This document shows positions 53,932 through 63,000 of a DNA stretch of 64,000 bases, piece after piece. Position 1 is the first letter of the stretch. Each line of letters starts with the position of its first letter. The DNA is from Bacteroidota bacterium (GTDB lineage: Bacteria > Bacteroidota > Bacteroidia > AKYH767-A > JAHEYN01), in assembly GCA_023251555.1 (NCBI GenBank), contig JAHEYN010000004.1:74670-138669 (forward strand), written 5' to 3'. The position numbers and the translations under genes are program-made. The notes beneath the pieces were generated by a model. It had not been told where the DNA came from. It ran no database searches and was given only the letters and a program-made list of their open reading frames with translations.

Positions 53932-54147
53932 ATGAAAAAGATATTTTTTTCCACTATCATATTTGGATCAATCCTTATTTCTTCCTGCGGGCCAAAAGCC
54001 GATTTTACCACCTGCGAGGCGCACCTAAAAAATTGTCCAATCTCTGAAGACTGCCCTGAACACCCAATTTGCGAGGCGCACGAAAAATGTGAGAAAGACA
54101 AGGACTGCAAGGAGCATCCGAATTGCGAAGCATTTGAGCATCGTTAA
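53932..54147 (+). CDS. Cys/His hexad-repeat lipoprotein
   Basis: A 71-residue lipoprotein (signal FFSTIIFGSILISSC, lipidated Cys at 19). The mature chain has eight Cys and five His in 53 residues. Six Cys in its second half follow each other at a strict 6-residue period (CPISED, CPEHPI, CEAHEK, CEKDKD, CKEHPN, CEAFEH), many with His at the fourth position. This looks like a metal-chelating chain facing the periplasm. Located between a small Cys-rich protein and the CzcA pump, so a role in trapping or delivering metal ions is inferred. Confidence 0.75.
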   Translation: MKKIFFSTIIFGSILISSCGPKADFTTCEAHLKNCPISEDCPEHPICEAHEKCEKDKDCKEHPNCEAFEHR

Positions 54148-54164
54148 TCAAAACAAGTATTAGA

Positions 54165-54277
54165 AGAATCGCACAGTTACTCTGAACATTAACAGGGCTT
54201 GTATTTTCATTGGTTAATGAACCGTGAATTTATTTGCCACATTGTTATATAGAGTTCAGAGTACCTGTGCGGATTCT
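54165..54277. repeat. Long imperfect inverted repeat before czcA
   Basis: Arms at 54165-54187 and 54254-54277 are reverse complements apart from one mismatch and one extra base (shared GCACAG/CTGTGC and ACTCTGAAC/GTTCAGAGT). The 66-bp interior contains a nested CATTAAC/GTTAATG pair (54187-54193, 54213-54219). It ends 40 bp before the CzcA start and could be a structured leader RNA or a tiny MITE-like element. Confidence 0.8.
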
Positions 54278-54317
54278 CCTTTGCACAACAATTCTGTATT
54301 TATAAAAAAGCAAAATT

Positions 54318-57300
54318 ATGTTTGATAAAATCATTCGATTTTCAATCTACAATAAATTTATTGTAGGAATATTTGTCTTAGCAATGATGGCCTGGGGCGC
54401 ATATTCGTTGTCCCATTTGCCCATTGATGCTGTACCGGACATCACCAATAACCAGGTACAAGTCATTACCGTTGCGCCTACTCTTGCTGCACAGGAAGTG
54501 GAACAATATGTAACCGCTCCTATCGAATTTGCCTGTCTGAACCTGCCTGACATGATTGAGTTCCGATCAATATCCCGTTTGGGATTATCCGTTATCACCA
54601 TCGTTCTAAAAGATGAAGTGGATATCTACAAAGCCCGGCAAATGATTAACGAACGCTTAAAGCAAGCAGAGGAAAATATCCCTAAAGGAGTGGGTACACC
54701 CGAACTTGCTCCTGTATCAACTGGTTTGAGTGATGTTTATCAGTATGTCGTACACACAAAACCCGGATACGATTCCGTTTATACCGCTATGGAGCTACGC
54801 ACTATTCAAGACTGGATTATTAGAAAACAATTGTTAGGAGTGTCTGGAGTTGCTGAAATAAACACATTAGGCGGGTATCTGAAACAATATGAAATAGCTA
54901 TTAATACCGACAAACTTAAATCATTGAATATAACCATACCGGAAGTGTTCACAGCCCTTGAAAATAACAATGAAAATGCCGGAGGAAGTTACATTGAAAA
55001 GAATACAACCTCTTATTTTATCAGGGGAGTAGGAATGGTTAAAAGTCTGGAAGACATTGGAGAAATTGTTGTAAAAAATGTGAATGGAATTCCCGTTCTC
55101 ATAAGGGATATTGCAAATGTTCAGTACGGAAGCGCTACAAGATATGGTGCTGCTACCCGTAATGCACAGGGAGAGGTAGTGGTTGGAGTAGTAATGATGC
55201 TAAAGGGACAGAACTCAGCAGACGTTACTAAACGTGTAAAAGAAAAGATAGAGGTGATACAAAAAACATTGCCCGAAGGAGTAGTCATTGAACCATTTCT
55301 TGATAGAAGTACATTAATTGACAGAGCAATCCATACCGTAAGCACTAACCTTGTTGAAGGGGCGCTTATTGTCATTTTTATTTTGGTGTTGCTGCTTGGA
55401 AATTTCAGGGCAGGTATGGTAGTGGCATCGGTAATTCCTCTTTCTATGCTTTTTGCTATTTGTATGATGAAACTGTTTGGTGTGAGCGGAAACCTGATGA
55501 GCTTAGGAGCAATTGATTTTGGGTTAATTGTAGATGGAGCAGTAATTATAGTGGAAAGCATTGTCCACCGGATAAGTATGAGCAAGCATCATCATGTGGG
55601 TATTAAAAAATTATCGCAGGATCAAATGAATAACGAGGTATTTCAGGCTTCGTCCAAGATTCGTAAATCAGCTGCTTTTGGGGAACTGATTATTTTAATC
55701 GTTTACCTGCCCATTTTAACCCTAACCGGAATCGAAGGAAAAATGTTTGGGCCAATGGCTCAAACCGTTGGCTTTGCTATTTTCGGAGCTTTCCTTCTCT
55801 CATTCACTTATGTGCCAATGATGTCAGCATTGTTTCTTAGCAAGCGTACAACACACAAACGCAATATTTCAGATCGAATAATTGATGCCTGCCAGTGGAT
55901 ATATAACCCCATCATTCGCTTTTCTCTGAAAAGAAAATTTACGGTTGTAATTACCGCTTTTGTAATTTTTGTGGCAAGCCTCTTTGTTTTTAAAAGCCTT
56001 GGAGGGGAATTCATTCCTACGCTGGAAGAAGGTGATCTTGCAATAAACACGAAGATTATGGCTGGCAGTTCCTTGTCGCAGAATATCACGATGCTTACCC
56101 AGCTGGAAGAAATGTTGAAAAAGAATTTCCCGGAAGTGAAGGAGGTGGTTTCACGGATTGGATCATCAGAAATCCCTACTGATCCTATGTCCTTTGAAGT
56201 GGCGGATATGATTGTGGTACTGAAAGATAAAAGTGAATGGACAACCGCAAAAAACCGTGACGAACTTTCGGATATGATTAAAAGTGAACTATCAACCCTG
56301 CCGGGTGTAAGCATGGAAATATCACAACCTGTTCAGCTTCGTTTTAATGAGCTGATGACAGGTGTTAGATCAGATGTAGCGGTAAAAATTTATGGCGAAG
56401 ATCTGAACCTTCTTGCTGAAAAATCGAAAGAGGCTATAAAGCTGATTGAAAATGTTGAAGGCATTGCCGATTTGCGGGCAGAACAAGTAACAGGATTACC
56501 ACAGATAAGTGTCAATTACAATCGCTCCAAAATCGCTCAGTTCGGACTTGATATTTATAATGTAAACCGTGTACTCAGAACAGCTTTCGCAGGAGAAGTT
56601 GCAGGCGTTGTGTTTGAAGGTGACCGGAGATTTAATATGGTTGTACGTCTTCAAAAGGAATTGCGAACAGATATTGATAATATAAGATCATTGCTGGTTC
56701 CACTTCCCAATGGAGGACAAATTCCTTTAGACCAATTAGCAACCATACAATACGAAGAAGGCCCCATGCAAATTTCAAGAGATGACGGAAACCGAAGAGT
56801 AACACTTGGATTAAATGTCCGCAACCGTGATGTATTATCAGTAGTAAAAGACATACAGGAAAAATTAGATAAAGAGCTTATGCTTCCTGCCGGGTATTAC
56901 ATTACGTATGGCGGGCAGTTTAAAAATCTGATAGAAGCAAATAAGCGCTTAAGCATAACGCTGCCCATCGCTTTATTTCTCATTCTCATACTTCTGTTTT
57001 TTACCTTTCATTCTTTTAAACAAACCCTTTTAATTTTAACCGCTGTTCCGCTTTCCGCAATAGGTGGAGTATTTGCTTTATGGATTCGCGATATGCCCTT
57101 TAGTATTTCGGCAGGTGTTGGTTTTATTGCTTTATTCGGTGTGGCTGTACTAAACGGTATTGTTCTTATTGCCGAATTTAACAGGTTAAAACTGGAAGGC
57201 ATAACAGATGCTTATGAACGGGTAATCACAGGCACAAAAGTCAGATTACGCCCTGTAATTATGACCGCTGCGGTGGCTTCACTCGGATTTTTACCAATGG

Positions 57301-57461
57301 CGCTTTCCACCGGAGCGGGAGCGGAAGTACAAAAGCCACTGGCAACGGTTGTTGTTGGAGGATTAATCACAGCAACACTTCTCACATTAGTGGTATTGCC
57401 GGCATTGTATATTTTATTTTCAGGAAAAGAAAAAAAGCAAGAAATAAGGATTGAAAATTAA
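54318..57461 (+). CDS. czcA: Heavy-metal efflux RND pump (CzcA family)
   Basis: A 1047-residue inner-membrane RND transporter with 12 helices and two large periplasmic loops. The N-terminus (LPIDAVPDITNNQVQVITVA) and helix 4 (AIDFGLIVDGAVIIVES, about residues 400-415) carry the Asp/Asp/Glu proton-relay pattern of CzcA-type pumps for Co, Zn and Cd rather than the copper/silver CusA pattern. GEFIPTLEEGDLAI and FGVAVLNGIVLIAEF are further signatures. With CzcB it exports metal to the outside through a TolC-type channel. Its stop overlaps the czcB ATG by one base. Confidence 0.92.
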   Translation: MFDKIIRFSIYNKFIVGIFVLAMMAWGAYSLSHLPIDAVPDITNNQVQVITVAPTLAAQEVEQYVTAPIEFACLNLPDMIEFRSISRLGLSVITIVLKDEVDIYKARQMINERLKQAEENIPKGVGTPELAPVSTGLSDVYQYVVHTKPGYDSVYTAMELRTIQDWIIRKQLLGVSGVAEINTLGGYLKQYEIAINTDKLKSLNITIPEVFTALENNNENAGGSYIEKNTTSYFIRGVGMVKSLEDIGEIVVKNVNGIPVLIRDIANVQYGSATRYGAATRNAQGEVVVGVVMMLKGQNSADVTKRVKEKIEVIQKTLPEGVVIEPFLDRSTLIDRAIHTVSTNLVEGALIVIFILVLLLGNFRAGMVVASVIPLSMLFAICMMKLFGVSGNLMSLGAIDFGLIVDGAVIIVESIVHRISMSKHHHVGIKKLSQDQMNNEVFQASSKIRKSAAFGELIILIVYLPILTLTGIEGKMFGPMAQTVGFAIFGAFLLSFTYVPMMSALFLSKRTTHKRNISDRIIDACQWIYNPIIRFSLKRKFTVVITAFVIFVASLFVFKSLGGEFIPTLEEGDLAINTKIMAGSSLSQNITMLTQLEEMLKKNFPEVKEVVSRIGSSEIPTDPMSFEVADMIVVLKDKSEWTTAKNRDELSDMIKSELSTLPGVSMEISQPVQLRFNELMTGVRSDVAVKIYGEDLNLLAEKSKEAIKLIENVEGIADLRAEQVTGLPQISVNYNRSKIAQFGLDIYNVNRVLRTAFAGEVAGVVFEGDRRFNMVVRLQKELRTDIDNIRSLLVPLPNGGQIPLDQLATIQYEEGPMQISRDDGNRRVTLGLNVRNRDVLSVVKDIQEKLDKELMLPAGYYITYGGQFKNLIEANKRLSITLPIALFLILILLFFTFHSFKQTLLILTAVPLSAIGGVFALWIRDMPFSISAGVGFIALFGVAVLNGIVLIAEFNRLKLEGITDAYERVITGTKVRLRPVIMTAAVASLGFLPMALSTGAGAEVQKPLATVVVGGLITATLLTLVVLPALYILFSGKEKKQEIRIEN

Positions 57462-58756
57462 TGATTAAAAAATTTAAGAAAATGAAAAAATATATCAAAT
57501 TAAATATGCTGATAGCCCTTATTGTTATCGCATTGGGAAGTTGCAGCAGTGAAAAGGAACCAGGCGAAAAGGCTAATTCCGAAGTAAAACCATCTTCTGA
57601 TTCCCTTGTTACATCTATAACTATAACCGCAGCGCAATTCAGAAATGCAGGAATAAAATTAGGATACCTGGGTGATAAGCAATTATCCGAAACAATAAAG
57701 ACTTCGGGTTCTGTTGATGTGCCTCCGCAAAATTACGCCCAGGTTTCAACCTATTTAGGAGGGGTTGTAAAATCAATTTTAGCTCAGGAAGGCGACTTTG
57801 TGAAAAAAGGCCAAACGGTTATCACGCTGGAGCATCCTGATTTTATTAAGTTACAGCAGGAATACATTGCCGGAAAAAATAATCTCTTGTTCCTTGAAAA
57901 AGACTATAAACGACAAAAGGATCTTGCTGAAGGAAATGCGGGCACTGGAAAAATATTTCAGGAAGTGGAATCAAAATATAACTCAGAAAAAGGCAATGTC
58001 GCTTCGCTGGAAAACCAATTATCCATGCTTTCTATTTCTACGGATGCTCTTGATAAAGGGGAAATAATTAAAACAGTTGCATTAAAAGCACCAATTGACG
58101 GCTATATGGGACATCTTAATATCAGTTTGGGTGCTTATGCTGAACCAAATAAAGCATTATTCGATATAACAAATAATAGTAATTTGATCGTGCATCTAAA
58201 CGTTTTTGAAAAAGATATTATTAAAATATCCAAGGGCCAAAAAGTAGTAGTTAGTTTGCCGAATCAAAACACGGTAGCAATTGAAGGTGAAATTTTTTCC
58301 ATTGGAAAGACTGTGGACAATGAAACGAAAACTGTTTCAGTAAGAGCTTCCATAAAGGACGACAAACACATTCTGATTCCCGGAATGTTTGTGAATGTTT
58401 TTATCAGCATGGCCGAAATGTCTTCGCAGATTATTCCTACTGATGGAGTTGTTCGCACCGGTGAAAAACAATACGTTTTTATGGCCACTGATGAATGGTG
58501 TTCCAACCCCAATGTGAAAAATGAAGCAGCCAAAGTAAATACACCTATAAAGGAAATGAGTAAAGATAGTGTTGCCCTTACGTACAAAATGGTGGAAGTA
58601 AAAACGGGGCCATCAACTAATGGCTATGTTGGTATTACTCCACTTGAAAAAATATCAGATTGTATAGTGGTAGTAAAAGGAGCTTATTACATCATGTCGC
58701 AATTAAAAAGCGGACAAATGGTAGGTTGTTGCGAAGCTGAAGAACCTAAAAAATAA
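57461..58756 (+). CDS. czcB: Periplasmic adaptor of the metal efflux pump (CzcB/CusB family)
   Basis: About 431 residues. A lipoprotein signal (LIALIVIALGSC) is followed by an HlyD-type membrane fusion protein: lipoyl half-motifs (GGVVKSILAQEGDFVKKGQT, KAPIDGYMGHLNISLGAYAE), a helical hairpin (FLEKDYKRQKDLAEGNAGTG) and a beta-barrel (GQKVVVSLPNQNTVAIEGEI). The C-terminus has extra Cys residues (DEWCSNPN and MVGCCEAEEPKK), possible metal contacts. ATG at 57482 is an alternative start. It links the CzcA pump to an outer membrane channel. Confidence 0.88.
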   Translation: MIKKFKKMKKYIKLNMLIALIVIALGSCSSEKEPGEKANSEVKPSSDSLVTSITITAAQFRNAGIKLGYLGDKQLSETIKTSGSVDVPPQNYAQVSTYLGGVVKSILAQEGDFVKKGQTVITLEHPDFIKLQQEYIAGKNNLLFLEKDYKRQKDLAEGNAGTGKIFQEVESKYNSEKGNVASLENQLSMLSISTDALDKGEIIKTVALKAPIDGYMGHLNISLGAYAEPNKALFDITNNSNLIVHLNVFEKDIIKISKGQKVVVSLPNQNTVAIEGEIFSIGKTVDNETKTVSVRASIKDDKHILIPGMFVNVFISMAEMSSQIIPTDGVVRTGEKQYVFMATDEWCSNPNVKNEAAKVNTPIKEMSKDSVALTYKMVEVKTGPSTNGYVGITPLEKISDCIVVVKGAYYIMSQLKSGQMVGCCEAEEPKK

Positions 58757-58757
58757 C

Positions 58758-58831
58758 GAACATAGTAAAAGCACGATTAATGTCATCTGTTTAAATGATA
58801 TGCATCATTTTAATATCATGCACATATGTTC
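58758..58831. promoter_or_regulatory. Nested palindromes after czcB
   Basis: A perfect 18-bp palindrome AAATGATATGCATCATTT (58793-58810) lies inside an outer pair GAACATA/TATGTTC (58758-58764, 58825-58831). There is no T tract. It sits between czcB and the SHOCT gene and may be an operator for a metal-responsive regulator. Confidence 0.45.
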
Positions 58832-58911
58832 ACTTTTGTACTAAGACATTGGTAAGAAATAAAATATATAGGTTATTTCTTAACAAAGCCTAACCTTTAA
58901 AACTCAAAATT

Positions 58912-59271
58912 ATGAATTATCATTTCAGTAAAACAATTGAAAGCAGTATGGAAAGTGCAATGAAACAAATCAAAACAATTGCCATAACAGCCACCATGGT
59001 GGTTGTGGGCACAACAATGGCTTTTGCGCAAGACGGTCACGCTCATGCGAATGACTGGCATATGTACCCTTATCACTTCGGAGGAATGCACATGGTATGG
59101 TGGATTATTTGGATTGTATTTATTTTCATAATCTTCGGATTGTATGAACCCGTTCCAAGAAAAAAGAATAAAGAAAATGCTCCCTTTACCATTTTACAGA
59201 AAAGATTTGCATCTGGCGAAATCACTAAAGAGGAATATGAAGAACGAAAAAAAATATTGGAAAAACATTGA
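58912..59271 (+). CDS. SHOCT domain membrane protein with DUF302-like N-terminal relic
   Basis: 119 residues as read. Residues 1-16 (MNYHFSKTIESSMESA) look like the start of a DUF302 protein. The rest is a secretion signal (TIAITATMVVVGTTMAFAQ), a His/Met-rich segment (DGHAHANDWHMYPYHFGGMH), one membrane helix (WWIIWIVFIFIIFGLY) and a C-terminal SHOCT motif (LQKRFASGEITKEEYEERKK). The real start may be Met 17 at 58960. The His/Met segment suggests metal contact in the periplasm. The fusion suggests a deletion joining two neighbouring metal-resistance genes. Confidence 0.8.
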   Translation: MNYHFSKTIESSMESAMKQIKTIAITATMVVVGTTMAFAQDGHAHANDWHMYPYHFGGMHMVWWIIWIVFIFIIFGLYEPVPRKKNKENAPFTILQKRFASGEITKEEYEERKKILEKH

Positions 59272-59293
59272 ACATCTCAAAAACTCAAAATTT

Positions 59294-59315
59294 CACGGAG
59301 AATTCTCCGTGTTTT
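59294..59315 (+). terminator. Terminator after the SHOCT gene
   Basis: CACGGAG (59294-59300) pairs with CTCCGTG (59305-59311) around AATT and is followed by TTTTC, 22 bp after the stop codon. Confidence 0.7.
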
Positions 59316-59448
59316 CATATTGTCCTGTGGTGTTTTCAATTCGGTGGTTAGTTTTTAGAGATGTCTTTTTCACAAAATTTTTGTTAAAAAATGATAAATT
59401 TTGATTAAAAACCTCAAAACCGATTTTAATTTCCTATATTTGCCGCAA

Positions 59449-59763
59449 GTGAAAAAAATCGTAAGTCTCATATTAGCTATGTATTTTTTCGGTTTGTCAG
59501 CTAAGACATGCAGTGATATTGCTATGGATATTGGCGACTGTCAAATCGCCTCCTGTGTACATTTGGAAAGTGGTCATGCGGATCATCATTCTGCCGATTC
59601 ATGTTCACCTCTTTGCACTTGTAGTTGCTGCGGTGGTGTAACACTTGTGTATGAATCTTCGCATGGTTTTAAAACAAATTTCACTCCACTTCAAATGCCT
59701 TTATATTCTGAAAATTCATTTTCAGAAATTTCCTTTTCCATCTGGCAACCGCCTAAAATCTAA
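59449..59763 (+). CDS. Small Cys/His-rich secreted protein of the metal island (copy 2)
   Basis: About 104 residues from the GTG at 59449 (MKKIVSLILAMYFFGLSAKT). A signal peptide is followed by HADHHSADSCSPLCTCSCCG and the ending SFSIWQPPKI. The longer frame from TTG 59401 is unlikely because a TATATTTG promoter box (59435-59442) sits just before the GTG. Paralogue of the gene at 53502; each copy precedes a CzcA unit. Predicted periplasmic metal-binding protein, function unproven. Confidence 0.7.
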   Translation: MKKIVSLILAMYFFGLSAKTCSDIAMDIGDCQIASCVHLESGHADHHSADSCSPLCTCSCCGGVTLVYESSHGFKTNFTPLQMPLYSENSFSEISFSIWQPPKI

Positions 59764-59876
59764 AATCTGTTTTTCTCTGTAATTCTCTACTTAAGGCTTA
59801 ATCGCCTTTGAGCTATTACGCATTTACTGTTATCTATTCGCATAGACAAATATTAAATGCCGTTTCAACAGATTTA

Positions 59877-60032
59877 ATGATAAAATCAAAAAAAAATAAA
59901 AAGAAAGGCAAAAAGCCATTAACCTTAATAGCTGTTCTCCGAGGAATCGGGATAGCTATTGCATCTATCGTTTTACTATTCGCAATAGCAGAAAGGATAT
60001 GGCATTACTACCATCATCATTTAACTAAATAA
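59877..60032 (+). CDS. Very small His-tailed membrane protein
   Basis: 51 residues from ATG 59877: a Lys-rich cytoplasmic start (MIKSKKNKKKGKKP), one membrane helix (GIGIAIASIVLLFAIAERIW) and a His-rich end (HYYHHHLTK). The frame is open to 59808 but this shorter form has the better membrane topology. It ends 4 bp before the second CzcA gene and might be a small accessory subunit of that pump. No family recognised. Confidence 0.55.
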   Translation: MIKSKKNKKKGKKPLTLIAVLRGIGIAIASIVLLFAIAERIWHYYHHHLTK

Positions 60033-60036
60033 TATT

Positions 60037-63000
60037 ATGCTCGATAAAATCATTTCATTCAGTATTAAAAACAAATTCATCATTGGATTGATGACTTTTG
60101 CGCTCGTTATTTGGGGAGTATGGAGCGCCAGCAAACTACCTATTGATGCCCTTCCCGACATTACCAATAACCAAGTACAGATCATTACACTTTGCCCAAC
60201 ATTGGCAGGCCAGGAAGTGGAACAATTGGTAACATATCCCATTGAACAAAGTATTGCAAACCTTCCTGATTTAGAAGAGTTACGAAGCATTTCACGTTTC
60301 GGGCTTTCAGTAATTACGGTTGTGTTTGATGATAAAGTAAATATTTACTTTGCCCGACAATTGATCAATGAAAGATTAAAGGAGGCTGAAAGCAAAATAC
60401 CAAAAGGTATTGGCACTCCTGAATTAGCTCCTGTAAGCACAGGTTTAGGTGAGGTGTACCAATACATTATTCATCCGGCAAAAGGAAGCGAAGCTAAATA
60501 CACAGCTATGGACCTTAGAACCATGCAGGATTGGATTGTGGCAAGACAACTTTACGGCACAGCCGGTATAGCGGAAATTAACAGTTTTGGTGGCCAGTTA
60601 AAACAATACGAAGTGGCAGTAAATCCTGACCGTCTTGTTGCAATGAATATTTCAATTCCAGAAATATTTACCGCTCTTGAAAAGAATAATGAAAATACGG
60701 GTGGTGCGTACATCGACAAAAAACCGAATGCCTATTTTATTCGTGGTGTAGGTTTGATAGGTTCATTTGATGATATAAAAAATATCGTTGTAAAAAACAG
60801 CCCGAATGGTATTCCTATATTAATTAAAGACGTTGGTGATGTAAGATTAGGAAGTGCGGTAAGATACGGTGCGCTCACCTACAATGGTGAAGTGGATGCC
60901 GTTGGAGGTGTTGTAATGATGCTAAAAGGGGCGAACAGTGCCGATGTAGTTAGCCGTGTCAAAGAAAAGATGGTAACTATTCAGAAATCATTACCTGCCG
61001 ATGTAGTAATAGAGCCATATCTGGACAGGACAGATTTGGTAAATCGTGCTATTGATACAGTTAAATCAAACTTGATAGAAGGTGCCTTGATTGTGATTCT
61101 TGTATTGGTGTTGTTTCTCGGCAATTTAAGAGCAGGATTAATTGTTGCTTCCGCAATTCCACTTTCCCTATTGTTTGCTCTTGGCATGATGAACCTGTTT
61201 GGCGTAAGTGCTAACCTAATGAGTTTGGGTGCAATTGATTTCGGTTTGATTGTGGATGGTGCGGTTATTATAGTCGAAGCTACATTACATCATTTATCAT
61301 TAAGAAAAGGCATTGGCAGATTAACTCAAAACGAAATGGATGAAGAGGTTTTTGTCTCTGCATCAAAAATACGTAGCAGTGCGGCTTTCGGAGAAATAAT
61401 TATCCTGATAGTTTATATTCCAATTCTTACACTTATTGGTATTGAGGGGAAAATGTTTGGTCCGATGGCTCAAACAGTTGGGTTCGCAATTTTTGGCGCA
61501 TTGATATTATCACTAACCTATATCCCTATGATGTGCGCTTTATTTTTACCAAAAAATATATCACACAAAGAAACTTTTAGTGATAAACTAATGAATTTCT
61601 TTAAACGTGTATATGCGCCACTTTTGGAAAAAGTGATTCGTTTTAAAAAAATTGTGGTACTGGCTACTGTGTCAGTTTTCCTAATTGCTGTTTTTATCTT
61701 TTCAAGAATGGGTGGAGAATTTATACCTACTTTACAAGAAGGGGATTTTGCTTTTCACTGCATCCTTTCCCAAGGTACATCCTTGTCGCAAAGTATAGAA
61801 ACATCCATGCAGGCATCCCGCCTCATCAAAGAATTTGATGAGGTAAAAATGGTAGTGGGTAAAACCGGGAGCGCTGAAGTGCCAACCGACCCCATGCCTC
61901 CTGAAGCGACCGATATGATGATAATTTTGAAGCCACAAAGCGAATGGAAACGGGATATTACTTATGAAAAACTGGCGGATGAAATCAATGAGAAATTAGA
62001 AAATATCCCAGGTGTTTTCTTTGAAAAAAGTCAGCCTATACAAATGCGTTTTAATGAGCTGATGACCGGTATCCGGCAGGATGTAGCGGTAAAAATATTT
62101 GGAGAAAATATGGATACTCTTCTTGCATACGCAAACAAAGTTGGTTCAATCGTTCAAAGTATAGACGGTGCAACCGAACCCGCTGTTGAACGTGTTGCAG
62201 GATTACCGCAAATTGTAATTAAGTACAACCGCACTCAAATCGCCAATTACGGATTAAACATTGAAGACATCAACCATATTGTAAGTACCGCCTTTGCAGG
62301 TGGCAGCGCAGGAGTGGTGTATGAAAACGAGCGCAAATTTGATTTGGTAGTTCGTTTGGACAGCACACACCGCAACAACATTGACGATGTTAGCCATTTG
62401 TATATTCCTGCGGCCAACGGAACTCAGATTCCGCTTTCACAAGTTGCAGACATCAAAATGGAGTTAGGTCCCGCACAAATCAGCCGTGAAGGAGGGAAAC
62501 GCAGAATTGTAATTGGTTTTAATGTGAAAGGGAGAGATGTTGCAAGTGTGGTAAAAGACATTCAAAAAGAATTGAATGAAGTAAAATTACCATCAGGTTA
62601 CTATTTTACGTATGGTGGCACATTTGAAAACTTGCAGGCTGCATCAGCTCGCTTAATGATAGCCGTACCTGTTGCACTGGCGCTTATTTTCATGTTGCTT
62701 TACTTTACGTTTACATCTATAAAACAAGCCACACTTATTTTTACAGCCATACCAATGGCGGCTATTGGCGGGGTGTTTGCATTGCTCATTCGCGATATGC
62801 CATTCAGTATTTCCGCAGGCATTGGTTTTATTGCATTGTTCGGTGTAGCAGTACTAAACGGTATTGTGCTTATAGGAACTTTTAATCAATTAGAAAAGGA
62901 CGGTATGACTAATATTTTAGACAGGGTAAGAGAGGGCACTAAAATTCGTTTAAGGCCCGTATTAATGACAGCGGTGGTTGCTTCACTTGGTTTTTTACCA

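Noticed and set aside
59793-59808. Terminator AAGGC/GCCTT after the second small Cys-rich gene
   Set aside because: Only a 5-bp stem and no T tract.
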